A DNA stretch of 64,000 nucleotides, from assembly GCA_024683955.1 (NCBI GenBank), contig JAIKXS010000034.1, forward strand, positions 62,001-126,000, in the 5' to 3' direction. The notes under the pieces are model-generated. The model was not told where the DNA came from and did not search any database. It saw only the letters and a program-made list of their open reading frames with translations. Both the position numbers and the translations under genes were made by a program. Numbering within the stretch: position 1 is the stretch's first letter; each line of letters begins with the position of its first letter. Source of the DNA: Desulfovibrio sp. (GTDB taxonomy: Bacteria; Desulfobacterota; Desulfovibrionia; Desulfovibrionales; Desulfovibrionaceae). Shown here one piece after another: positions 35,707-43,185 of this stretch.

Positions 35707-36492
35707 ATGATGCGTTCATTATATACCGGTGCGACAGGCATGATCGCCCAGCAGCTGAATATAGATGTTATCTCCCACAACCTGGCAAACGTGAACACAA
35801 CGGGTTTTAAAAAGAGCCGTGCTGAATTTGAAGATCTGATGTATCAGACACATAAAATTGCCGGTGCCATCACGGACGGTGATAATCGTTTGCCCGTTGG
35901 CATTCAGGTCGGTATGGGTGTCCGTCCCACCGCGGTGCACAAGTTCTTCACCCAGGGAGATTTTCAGAATACCGGCAACTCACTTGATGTTGCCATAGAG
36001 GGTGACGGCTTCTTTCAGGTCGATGTCAACGGCGAATTGATGTATACTCGTGCCGGTTCCTTTAAGTTGAACCAGGACGGTACGGTGGTGACCGCCAACG
36101 GATACATTTTACAGCCGGAATTTGCGGTCCCGCCGGAAACCAAGACCATTTCTATTTCCGCCAGCGGGCATATCGCCGCACTTGACAGCGGAGGTGAAGA
36201 GATTGCCGGGGCTGAGATTCCTCTTTACACATTTATCAATCCGGCAGGTCTCGATTCGCGCGGCCGGAATCTTTATACCCCGACCCAGGCCTCAGGTGAC
36301 GCGACGGAGGGACAGCCGGGGCAGGAAAACGTGGGCACGCTGGCCCAGGGATTTCTTGAAATGTCCAACGTCGAAGTTGTGGACGAAATGGTGAACATGA
36401 TTGTCGGACAGCGCGCGTACGAAGTGAACTCGAAATCTATTCAAACTTCGGATTCAATGCTTGGTATCGCCGTGCAGCTGAAGCGAAGTTAG
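35707..36492 (+). CDS. flgG: Flagellar distal rod protein FlgG
   Basis: The 261-residue protein begins MMRSLYTGATGMIAQQLN, the classic FlgG start, with DVISHNLANVNTTGFKKSR, FEDLMYQ and the C-terminal SNVEVVDEMVNMIVGQRAYEVNSKSIQTSD. AAGGAG lies ten bases upstream. FlgG makes the long distal rod passing through the peptidoglycan and L ring. Confidence 0.97.
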   Translation: MMRSLYTGATGMIAQQLNIDVISHNLANVNTTGFKKSRAEFEDLMYQTHKIAGAITDGDNRLPVGIQVGMGVRPTAVHKFFTQGDFQNTGNSLDVAIEGDGFFQVDVNGELMYTRAGSFKLNQDGTVVTANGYILQPEFAVPPETKTISISASGHIAALDSGGEEIAGAEIPLYTFINPAGLDSRGRNLYTPTQASGDATEGQPGQENVGTLAQGFLEMSNVEVVDEMVNMIVGQRAYEVNSKSIQTSDSMLGIAVQLKRS

Positions 36493-36502
36493 CAGGTGAT
36501 GA

Positions 36503-37699
36503 ATGCCCTCCAGGAATGTTCTTTCCTTCTCCCGATTGCTCGTTTTTAACGGGCATTCGGGCTTTTTATATACTCTTCTTGCTCTCCTTTTCTTGGTGTC
36601 GCAGGGGTACGCGGCCTATGGTGATCCCCTTCCGGGGAGCAGACCGACGCATAGTACTTTTTCTGCTCCGTCAAACGGTCAGACTCCCCTTATTCTGCAG
36701 GATTCGATTCACGATGCGAGATCCCTTCACAGGAGAAATCAGCTTTCGCGGGGGGAACTGCCTCTTCCCGATCAAAAAGATCCTGCTTCTTCCCTGGTTG
36801 CTCCCGCCGGGCGTGATTGGCGTCTGAAAATAAGCGGAAGTGCCGTTGCCGCAGGGGCCAATGTCCGCCTTTCCGAAATTGCAGACCCTATCGGCCCCGT
36901 TCCCGATTGGGAGAGCCTTAAGGATATGGAACTTTGGCCTGCACCCCCGGAACCGGGGAAACCCCTTCAAATCAACCGGAGCAATCTTGCCCAGGCGTTA
37001 AATGAACGTCTTGGCCGAGATATTTCATCCCACTGCATCCTTCCGACCTCAATTGTTATTCAGCGGGGCGGAGTCGTTGTGCGGGAGGACGCACTGCGTA
37101 CATATGTTGTCAAAAGTCTGACACCGCTTCTCCGGAACATGCCGGGTGAAGTCGATTTTTCAGATTTTCACTTGCCTCCGTACATTTTTCTTGCCCATGA
37201 GGGGCAGCGCATACAGCTTGAAGAGCCAAAACTGAGAGCAGGACGGGTGGCCTTGCGATTTGCCATTATTGAGGCTGACGGAAATGTTTTGCGACGGATT
37301 TCCGGGAGTATAACTTTGGCCCAGTGGGTGACGGTTCCGACCGCTGCAAGGAATTTGAGCAAGGGAGAATCTCTGACGCCTGATGCCGTGACTTTTTCCC
37401 GTATTAACGCACGACGTCTAAAAGACGCCGCCTGGGACGGAAAGGGTGGCCCGTGGCAGCTTATGCGCACCCTTTCTGCCGGCGAACCCATTTTACAAAC
37501 GGATCTTGCAACAGAGTATATGGTCAGACGTGGTGATATAGTTACGTTGATCTTTTCCCGCGGAAATCTTCATCTCCAGACGCAGGCAGAGGCCCTTGCC
37601 GATGGAGAACCAGGTTCAACGATTTCGGTACGTAATTTGCAAACCCGAAAACAGGTGTTTGCTACCGTAAAGGACGGCAAAACAGTTGTCATCCATTGA
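36503..37699 (+). CDS. flgA: Flagellar P-ring assembly chaperone FlgA
   Basis: The 398-residue protein has an N-terminal membrane or signal segment (about 15-40), a Pro/Ser-rich stretch to about 100, and C-terminal SAF/ChapFlgA domains (NLSKGESLTPDAVTFSRI, LSAGEPILQTDLA, VRRGDIVTLIF, VRNLQTRKQVFATV). It is longer than the roughly 220 residues of E. coli FlgA, which is common in this group. FlgA helps FlgI assemble, yet flgI is not in this operon. Confidence 0.92.
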   Translation: MPSRNVLSFSRLLVFNGHSGFLYTLLALLFLVSQGYAAYGDPLPGSRPTHSTFSAPSNGQTPLILQDSIHDARSLHRRNQLSRGELPLPDQKDPASSLVAPAGRDWRLKISGSAVAAGANVRLSEIADPIGPVPDWESLKDMELWPAPPEPGKPLQINRSNLAQALNERLGRDISSHCILPTSIVIQRGGVVVREDALRTYVVKSLTPLLRNMPGEVDFSDFHLPPYIFLAHEGQRIQLEEPKLRAGRVALRFAIIEADGNVLRRISGSITLAQWVTVPTAARNLSKGESLTPDAVTFSRINARRLKDAAWDGKGGPWQLMRTLSAGEPILQTDLATEYMVRRGDIVTLIFSRGNLHLQTQAEALADGEPGSTISVRNLQTRKQVFATVKDGKTVVIH

Positions 37700-37721
37700 A
37701 CCTGTATGTGTGGGGAAAATT

Positions 37722-38447
37722 ATGAAAAGCTATATTGTTGCTGGACTTATTGCGTGCTCATTATGTTGTTCGGCATGTGGCGTGGGTGGAACACATCGGA
37801 AGCCTGCACTTCATCAGCCGGTGAACCCAGCCCAGACCTATAATCGCGAAGAGCTGACCCGAAATAATCCGGGTTCCATTTTCGCCTTGAGTGATCAGGA
37901 TACCCTCTTTGACGACGCACGTGCGAGAAGGGTGGGGGACATTGTTGTCGTGAAACTTGTCGAGAATACGAAGGCTCAGAACAAGGCTGAAACGTCCGCA
38001 AATAAAAATAGCAGCTCCAACTATGGTGTCAGCGCCTTCTTTACTATGGGGCAGGCCGGCTTTCTTCCTTTTCTTAATGTTGGTCCGCAGGGAACCGTAT
38101 CCGCGGACTCCCCGATTCTTGCCTCGAACACCAAGGGCAGTCTGAATGGAACCGGTAAGACGAAGCGCGAAAATTATGTGACAACTTCCCTTGCTGCCCG
38201 TGTGCTGCGTGTTTTACCAGGCGGTCTTCTTGAAATAGAGGGAGCACGCGAGATCAGGGTCAATGAGGAAACCGAGTACATGGTTGTGCGTGGCATGGCA
38301 CGGGCAAAGGATGTGGATGCTGATAACACCATCCTTTCAACCCAGCTCGCCGATGCCACGATAGAATATTACGGGAAGGGTGTTTTGGCCGATAAGCAGA
38401 AGCCGGGCTGGTTTACAAGACTTATGGATAACATTTGGCCATTTTAA
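37722..38447 (+). CDS. flgH: Flagellar L-ring lipoprotein FlgH
   Basis: The 241-residue protein has a signal peptide and lipobox at LCCSAC followed by Gly. The L-ring core includes RRVGDIVVVKLVENTKAQNKAET, RVLPGGLLEIEGAREIRVNEETEYMVVRGMARAKDVDADNTILSTQLADATIEYYGKG. It forms the outer-membrane bushing of the flagellum. The start is ATG 37722 with GGGGA upstream. A terminator follows directly, so flgI and flgJ are not part of this transcription unit. Confidence 0.95.
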   Translation: MKSYIVAGLIACSLCCSACGVGGTHRKPALHQPVNPAQTYNREELTRNNPGSIFALSDQDTLFDDARARRVGDIVVVKLVENTKAQNKAETSANKNSSSNYGVSAFFTMGQAGFLPFLNVGPQGTVSADSPILASNTKGSLNGTGKTKRENYVTTSLAARVLRVLPGGLLEIEGAREIRVNEETEYMVVRGMARAKDVDADNTILSTQLADATIEYYGKGVLADKQKPGWFTRLMDNIWPF

Positions 38448-38549
38448 TCCATACGGTATTTCAGGCGGGACATGCATGTCTTCTGCATGATCTTAGCTCA
38501 TATTCAGGATATCCGAAAATAGTATAATAACGCTTTTTGTAATTCCCAG

Positions 38550-38578
38550 GACGGGCCTGTTGAGGTCCGTCTTTTTTT
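38550..38578 (+). terminator. Intrinsic terminator of the flgFGAH operon
   Basis: GACGGGCCT/AGGTCCGTC with a GTTG loop is followed by seven T. It lies 102 bases past the flgH stop. Confidence 0.85.
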
Positions 38579-38707
38579 GCGCTCTCGTCTCGTCCCGAAC
38601 GCTAACGTGCAAAACTTGAATTCTGACGTAGGCTGGCAGCATTAGCTGATTTCACGCGTGGTTTGCGAGACGCTGGTGAAAAAATGGCATATTGAGCGTT
38701 AAACGAT

Positions 38708-38752
38708 AGCCCCCCCCTCCGACGGATTTTCGACACCGTTTCAAAGGGGGGC
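38708..38752. repeat. Inverted repeat AGCCCCCC...GGGGGGCT
   Basis: An eight-base perfect arm pair encloses about 29 bases. It is non-coding. No T-tract follows on the plus strand, so its role is unclear. Confidence 0.45.
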
Positions 38753-38789
38753 TCGTGAAGTGCCTGATGAAGTTCTAAGGAGTATTGGG

Positions 38790-38894
38790 ATGAAGAATAT
38801 GGATCGGAGATCGGGAAGGTCAGTTAATCAGCAGGGCATGCCCCAGCACGCTGGAATCTCGGCAGCACCGTCAGGCTGGGGGACATTTTTTTGA
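38790..38894 (+). CDS. Possible 34-residue small ORF
   Basis: ATG 38790 has an ideal AAGGAG nine bases upstream. The 34 codons encode a basic, Gly/Ser/Gln-rich peptide ending GWGTFF. The coding end overlaps a terminator-type hairpin (38841-38892). The peptide resembles nothing I know. The good Shine-Dalgarno is the only support. Confidence 0.3.
   Translation: MKNMDRRSGRSVNQQGMPQHAGISAAPSGWGTFF
38841..38892 (+). terminator. Terminator-like hairpin over the end of the small ORF
   Basis: CCCCAGC pairs with GCTGGGG across a 27-base loop, and seven T follow four bases later. It would end a transcript carrying the 34-codon frame. Confidence 0.5.
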
Positions 38895-39241
38895 CAATGC
38901 CATGGGTTGCATGTCTAGGCATTTCCATGCGTTACGAATGTTCGGAGTCGCATTCGGGAGGCCTTCAGTTAGCTCCATTTCGTGTCATCTCAATGTGTGA
39001 GGAACATCTTCGGGGGCTGCTTAAGAACCCGGGAAGTGTCTCCCTTATCCTGAGAATCGCCCTTTCCAGCTTATTTCGCTGAGTTGAGACCATCATTTTC
39101 AGATTATGATATGAGGCAAGGGCTTGGGAAAGACGCAGGCAGATATCTGACGTCCTCGTACGACAGAGACTCCCGTGCCAAAAAGGTTGATTTGAAGAAT
39201 ATCTTTCAAAGAGTATTTCCAACCATGGGATGTTTTTGCTT
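38895..39241. other. Gap before the sigma-54 unit, no gene seen
   Basis: Short frames on both strands (for example ATG 38891 plus, 63 codons, and a minus frame of 85 codons) have no ribosome site and no recognisable content. Confidence 0.5.
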
Positions 39242-39257
39242 TGGCATGCAATTTGCT
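39242..39257 (+). promoter_or_regulatory. Sigma-54 promoter upstream of the ybjQ-like gene
   Basis: TGGCATG-CAAT-TTGCT differs from the consensus TGGCACG-N4-TTGCW at one position and has ten bases between GG and GC. It lies 45 bases ahead of the coding start. Confidence 0.8.
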
Positions 39258-39301
39258 ACTGTCCAGATGTTGAGTCTGAATTTTCAATTAAGGAGCACAT
39301 C

Positions 39302-39709
39302 ATGTTTTTTTTACTGGGAAGTGACAAAAAAGGTGGAAATCGTGGCAAAAAACAGAACTCGGAAGGTCTGGAAGAAGCACGCGAAATGTTTCTTTCCGGT
39401 AAATTTCCGGTTGTGACCACCTCTGAAATAGAGGGGAGAAGAATTGTAAAGGTTCTCGGCCTTGTTTGCTGCCGTGGTTTTGATTCAGACGAAACCTTTT
39501 TCGGAATGGCCAGTCGTGCGATGAGCAAAGGTGCCCAGGCTATTATCGGGTATAATGAAAATGTCGCTTTCCATCCCGACGGCAGCAAATATTTTTCGTG
39601 CTACGGTACTGCTGTCATGTTTGATTATGATCCTGCGGATCCTGACTGCATGCCGTTTATGTTGCAGAGGGCACGTTCCGGACAGCGGGGAATAGACGCA
39701 GTGATGTAG
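39302..39709 (+). CDS. YbjQ-like (DUF74) protein
   Basis: The 135-residue protein has the YbjQ-type core: FPVVTTSEIEGRRIVKVLGLVCCRGFD, a helix MASRAMSKGAQAIIGYN, and a strand FSCYGTAVMFDYDP. The family forms pentameric barrels and is sometimes labelled heavy-metal binding, without firm function. The Lys/Gly-rich N-terminus (5-25) is extra. The ATG has AAGGAG eight bases upstream. It is transcribed from a sigma-54 promoter together with the next gene, which makes a link to flagella or another RpoN process likely. Confidence 0.75.
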   Translation: MFFLLGSDKKGGNRGKKQNSEGLEEAREMFLSGKFPVVTTSEIEGRRIVKVLGLVCCRGFDSDETFFGMASRAMSKGAQAIIGYNENVAFHPDGSKYFSCYGTAVMFDYDPADPDCMPFMLQRARSGQRGIDAVM

Positions 39710-39743
39710 GGTGAAACTCCTAACATTATTTATGGAGTGATGT

Positions 39744-40733
39744 ATGAGTCAGGCTCTTTCAGCATACGGCGGATATTCGGCGAATACCCTTGCCTTATAT
39801 CAGAAAATGAAAAGTCAGGCGTATGATGCGGAAAATGGTCTTTCTCAACAGGGTTCGTTAAGTACTTTGTCAACGTTAGCGCAAAATTCTTCGCCGCTAA
39901 ATCTTTTATCTCAGTCGTCCCAGGCCACAACGGGCGGGAGTATTACAGAAGAACTTTCTAGTCTTATCCGTTTAACCCGCTACGCCATGGATCAAATGGG
40001 ACTTGAGAGTGACAGTAAGATCACGTTTTCAGCCCTGAACGACTACTGTCAAAGTGTTCAAGATAAATTTTCGGCCGCTGTTGAAGAAGGTCTTTCCGGG
40101 TTGCAGGTTGATTTTTCGAATCTTTCACTTAGTCTTTCCAAAAACGGCACCCTTAGCGCTCAAAGTTCCTCTCCCGTGAATGCTGCTTTGGCACAGATCG
40201 TTCTCGACTCTCATCCAAACTTTGCTTCCTCACTTACAGGTGCTTTTTCAAAATCCGGTATTTCTTTAGGCAACGGTGCCTCTATTATGATACAGTCCGA
40301 CGGGAAAATGACGTCGGTGCCCGATAACGCAACTTGTCAGGCGGTCCTTGATTCCGAAGCTGAACTTGGCGCGTTAATTGCCTCAAGTCTCCAAAGTGAG
40401 CGAGTTGACCCTAAACTTGATTTTTCCCTTAAGACCAATGAAGACGACAGCGTGACTGTCAACTGTGCTGATGCAAAATACTCATCACTTATTCAGGCCT
40501 TCTTCCAGGAAAATCCATCCCTTATTTCTGATTATCAACGTTCGGATGTCCTTTCAAAAATTGAAGAGGTAAGAAAAAGCATGCAGCTGTCGCCCTCGGA
40601 TATGCGTACCCGCCTGCAACTTGAATCCATGGTGGCCTGGTGGGATTCTTCAGAACAGTCCTCGACTTCATCTTTTGGAATATACAGTGGAGGCGCCTTT
40701 TCGCAGCTGCACGGTATTAATCTAAATGTGTGA
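39744..40733 (+). CDS. Unknown 329-residue Ser-rich protein in a sigma-54 operon
   Basis: Not recognised. The protein has no signal peptide or membrane segment. Its N-terminal 65 residues are rich in Ser/Leu/Gln/Ala (LSQQGSLSTLSTLAQNSS). A helical block at about 70-125 (EELSSLIRLTRYAMDQMG) precedes alternating Ser-rich strands and a C-terminal helical part with MRTRLQLESMVAWW. Low cysteine, acidic and Ser/Gln-rich composition, and control by a sigma-54 promoter would suit a protein exported through the flagellar type III path, but this is inference. GGAG precedes the ATG by seven bases, and the gene begins 34 bases after the ybjQ-like stop. Confidence 0.75.
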   Translation: MSQALSAYGGYSANTLALYQKMKSQAYDAENGLSQQGSLSTLSTLAQNSSPLNLLSQSSQATTGGSITEELSSLIRLTRYAMDQMGLESDSKITFSALNDYCQSVQDKFSAAVEEGLSGLQVDFSNLSLSLSKNGTLSAQSSSPVNAALAQIVLDSHPNFASSLTGAFSKSGISLGNGASIMIQSDGKMTSVPDNATCQAVLDSEAELGALIASSLQSERVDPKLDFSLKTNEDDSVTVNCADAKYSSLIQAFFQENPSLISDYQRSDVLSKIEEVRKSMQLSPSDMRTRLQLESMVAWWDSSEQSSTSSFGIYSGGAFSQLHGINLNV

Positions 40734-40858
40734 AGCATTTTCCGCTGAAATGTTGCCATAGGATGCCGAACGTTTTGGCCTTGGACAGCTGTTCTGGAAG
40801 AGGGTTCAAAAAATTGACGGTCTGGCGAATCAGATGGACTGATAAGAATCAGGGATAG

Positions 40859-40893
40859 TACGGTAAGAACGCTGATGTCCTTACCGTATTTGT
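40859..40893 (+). terminator. Probable terminator of the sigma-54 two-gene unit
   Basis: A nine-base perfect stem (TACGGTAAG/CTTACCGTA) with a 12-base loop is followed by TTTGTGT. The T-tract is weak. Confidence 0.4.
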
Positions 40894-41075
40894 GTCGCGG
40901 ATTCGTAAGGCATGGGAGAAAAAAGAAGACCTTAATTTCGGCATTGTTACGTTGGGTTGCTGGGCTGATTATGAAGAGTTGAAAGAGATGGGCGTGACTT
41001 GAATCGACATGAAAGATACGGTTTAGCGTATCTCTTGATGCCTCATGAGGTATAAAAGGCATCTGAGCACGTTTA

Positions 41076-41114
41076 GAAGGCGGGATGCGGGCTTAGGCCC
41101 GCATCCCGCCTTCA
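41076..41114. repeat. Perfect 17-bp inverted repeat
   Basis: GAAGGCGGGATGCGGGC and its exact complement flank the four-base spacer TTAG. There is no T-tract on either side. It may be a terminator for either strand by strength alone, or a REP-like palindrome. Confidence 0.7.
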
Positions 41115-41433
41115 CTGTGGATCCCGCGTCATACAGGACATATGCGTTTTGCTGATGATAGGACATAGCCGTTTAGTCTTATGAAAGTATTTAGGGGTGC
41201 TGACAATGCGCCGTTAGTTATTGCGAATGTTGCCGTCTTTGAGGCCTTTAAGCCCCCCCCCGGTGTTGTGGAGAAGGAGCAGGAGCAGGGGACGTATTTA
41301 ATTCCTGTCCTCGTGATTCGTTACCGTAATGTTGTCGCAGATGTTTTTATTCGCCGCCGGCAGAAAGGCAAAATGGAATATTTCGCTGGGGCAAGAGAAG
41401 AAATATGACACAGAAGCATTGATCCGTATCCTT

Positions 41434-41874
41434 TTAGTCCTGACCCTTGATGGTGTCGTAGATGGACATCATGCCTTTACGATCTGGTCCCCCGAATGTC
41501 GTGATGAGGACCATGTTTTCATCTTTCACAATGAGAACAGCGATTTGCTCACCGTTTACAGTGCCATCAAGGAAAACTCCACCATCTTCATTTGTTTCTG
41601 AAGTGACAGTCATTTTTATCGATTCTGCCATCTTCTTTCCCATTTCAGAGGCGGTCATGGGGTTTTTCGGGATAAATTGAATTGTCATTGCATTTTTTCC
41701 GTCATTTGAGTCAAGCTGACAACCATCGGAGACGGGCTTGGCGTTCCAACCTGCAGGGACGTCGACGGAGAATTTGCCGACCTTGGTGTCATAGGTCTGA
41801 GTAGCGGCAATGGCAGAGGATGCAGCGAACATTAAAATTGCGGCAACGATGCCGGAGAAAAAGAGGCTTTTCAT
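41434..41874 (-). CDS. Periplasmic protein, DcrB/PsbP-like, paralogue 1
   Basis: The 146-residue protein has a signal peptide cleaved after AIA (residues 1-23). The mature part is an alpha/beta fold: FSVDVPAGWNAKPVSDGCQL, MTIQFIPKNPMTASEMGKKMAES, GTVNGEQIAVLIVKDENMVLITTFGG. A second 146-residue protein at 45251-45691 shares the same order, length and motifs (VPxGWxAxP, GCQ, ASE). The fold looks DcrB/PsbP-like; the function is unknown. The start is ATG 41874; the frame extends 50 codons upstream without support. Confidence 0.75.
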   Translation of the reverse strand: MKSLFFSGIVAAILMFAASSAIAATQTYDTKVGKFSVDVPAGWNAKPVSDGCQLDSNDGKNAMTIQFIPKNPMTASEMGKKMAESIKMTVTSETNEDGGVFLDGTVNGEQIAVLIVKDENMVLITTFGGPDRKGMMSIYDTIKGQD

Positions 41875-41950
41875 GAGATGTCCTTCTTGATTGAAAATAG
41901 TAAAGATAGTTTTCGCAAATCGAGAATCCGTGTAAATGACAGGTATAAAA

Positions 41951-41983
41951 TGACTCCCACCGTGTGACGACGATGGGAGTTTA
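41951..41983 (-). terminator. Intrinsic terminator of the HdeA/B-like gene
   Basis: ACTCCCATCG/CGGTGGGAGT stem with an eight-base loop is followed on the minus strand by CATTTTAT. It may also work from the plus strand. Confidence 0.6.
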
Positions 41984-42057
41984 GGTATAACAACCGGAAG
42001 GATTATGCGTACAAACGCATGCACGATTTCCTGTTGTATAGTCTGCTTTTTTGATGA

Positions 42058-42354
42058 TTATTCAGACGGCATGGCATCCATTGCCTGCATAATGGTATTT
42101 CCAGGATTCTTAGCGCAGTATTCTCCCATATGCTTCCCTAGTTTCTCCATCCATTCCTTGCTCATCATCGTATTGTCGCTTTTTGCACTCATATAACCGT
42201 CAATCCATGCAAGCATGGTACCCATCTGATCGCCGGACCCAAGAAAATCCTTGCATGAAATTTTAGCCATATCTGTTTCGTCATCGGCAAAGCCTGCGGA
42301 AGGGGCACACAATAACAAAGCCGCAAGTGTTGTTAAAAGAAGAGTTTTTTTCAT
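42058..42354 (-). CDS. HdeA/HdeB-like periplasmic acid-stress chaperone
   Basis: The 98-residue protein has a signal peptide (1-23, ending GFA). The mature 75 residues carry two cysteines (C34 in KISCKDFLG, C80 in GEYCAKNPGN) spaced as in HdeA/HdeB, whose disulfide they form. The central helix contains MGTMLAWIDGY. HdeA/B keep periplasmic proteins soluble at low pH, so this suits passage through an acid host compartment. GGAGGA lies six bases before ATG 42354. The family call rests on cysteine pattern, size and the CxKNP tail. Confidence 0.75.
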   Translation of the reverse strand: MKKTLLLTTLAALLLCAPSAGFADDETDMAKISCKDFLGSGDQMGTMLAWIDGYMSAKSDNTMMSKEWMEKLGKHMGEYCAKNPGNTIMQAMDAMPSE

Positions 42355-42730
42355 AGATGTTCCTCCAAAAGATTTTTGTTTGCTCTCTCCCGATTGCTTA
42401 TACATACGGGGGACTTGTTCCGGGTTGACCTTGAGCATCGGTCTCCGTCGAAGAATTTACGAGTACTGGCGGGAATAGGTATCCTTGTTAAAAAATACGT
42501 CTGTGAGACTAACAGAGAGCGAATTGCTTTGCAGCGACGAAAGATTCTTTCGCTGGAAACAGGCTTAAACAGTGCCGGGGTTTCCGTGCAGTCTTTTTGT
42601 CGTTGCCATCGCTTTTCGACCCTTTAGAAAAGTTTTTTTTATATCACTTTTTGAAAATTATGCAGTTAGGCACATCCCCATTTCTCGAAGGCAAACTTAA
42701 CAAAAATATGTGTTTTTTTGGATTTTTGTC
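42355..42730. other. Intergenic stretch upstream of the HdeA/B-like gene
   Basis: Short plus-strand frames only; nothing with a ribosome site. It ends at the first hairpin of the paired palindromes. Confidence 0.4.
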
Positions 42731-42794
42731 ATCACCCTTGCGGGGTGATTTTTTAGGAGAAAAGCATTACTCAGGCTCTTCACCCCGAGGGTGA
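42731..42794. repeat. Paired-palindrome unit, copy 1
   Basis: Hairpin A is ATCACCC-TTGCG-GGGTGAT plus six T (42731-42754). After about 30 bases, hairpin B is TCACCC-CGA-GGGTGA (42780-42794). Arm sequences of A and B are interchangeable, so either arm of one can pair with an arm of the other. A second copy with the same order and spacing lies at 51763-51823. Confidence 0.6.
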
Positions 42795-42964
42795 GAGAGC
42801 ATAAGGGTATTGGCTATATCATACAGAGACGGAAGGGGTTCGTCAAAGTGCGCGCTCGTGATTTCTGCCGCCCCGATTTCATTTCTCTTAAAGTTCTTTT
42901 GTTTATTGCCTTTAGATTGAAAAATGGGTAGAAATTTTTCAAGGTCAGCCGACTGAATACGCAT
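42767..42964 (-). CDS. Possible 65-residue small protein
   Basis: ATG 42964 has GAAAGGTC directly upstream. The 65 residues are basic then acidic (MRIQSADLEKFLPIF, EIGAAEITSAHFDEPLP) with a C-terminal helix-like segment and end at GEEPE. The stop lies inside hairpin B of the palindrome unit. Not recognised. The frame extends 30 codons upstream with no start signal. Confidence 0.4.
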   Translation of the reverse strand: MRIQSADLEKFLPIFQSKGNKQKNFKRNEIGAAEITSAHFDEPLPSLYDIANTLMLSHPRGEEPE

Positions 42965-43185
42965 GACCTTTCTAACAAGTCCAAAAGTATGCGGTGCATT
43001 TCTGTGCTGTTTTTCTTCTCTTCTCTTTATATATGTATGAATATCTACGTGCACTATCCAAAAGAGAACAGAGTAGTCTAATGCTACAGTGCAATTCGAA
43101 GAGAAGCGAAAGATTTTTTGCTTGTTTTCCTGACGTAATCCGCGCTCTGCATCTGCCTGACTGAATTTCGAATATTCTCCTTTTT

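Larger units (their letters stand above)
40734..41433. other. Intergenic stretch, no confident gene
   Basis: It holds a possible terminator (TACGGTAAG/CTTACCGTA at 40859-40888, short T-run) and a perfect palindrome at 41076-41114. A 75-codon plus frame from ATG 41181 has no ribosome site and crosses a run of ten C; I do not call it. A minus-strand frame of 175 codons overlaps the previous gene and looks like a shadow. Confidence 0.5.

Noticed and set aside
41181-41408. 75-codon plus frame
   Set aside because: No ribosome site and it crosses a long C run.
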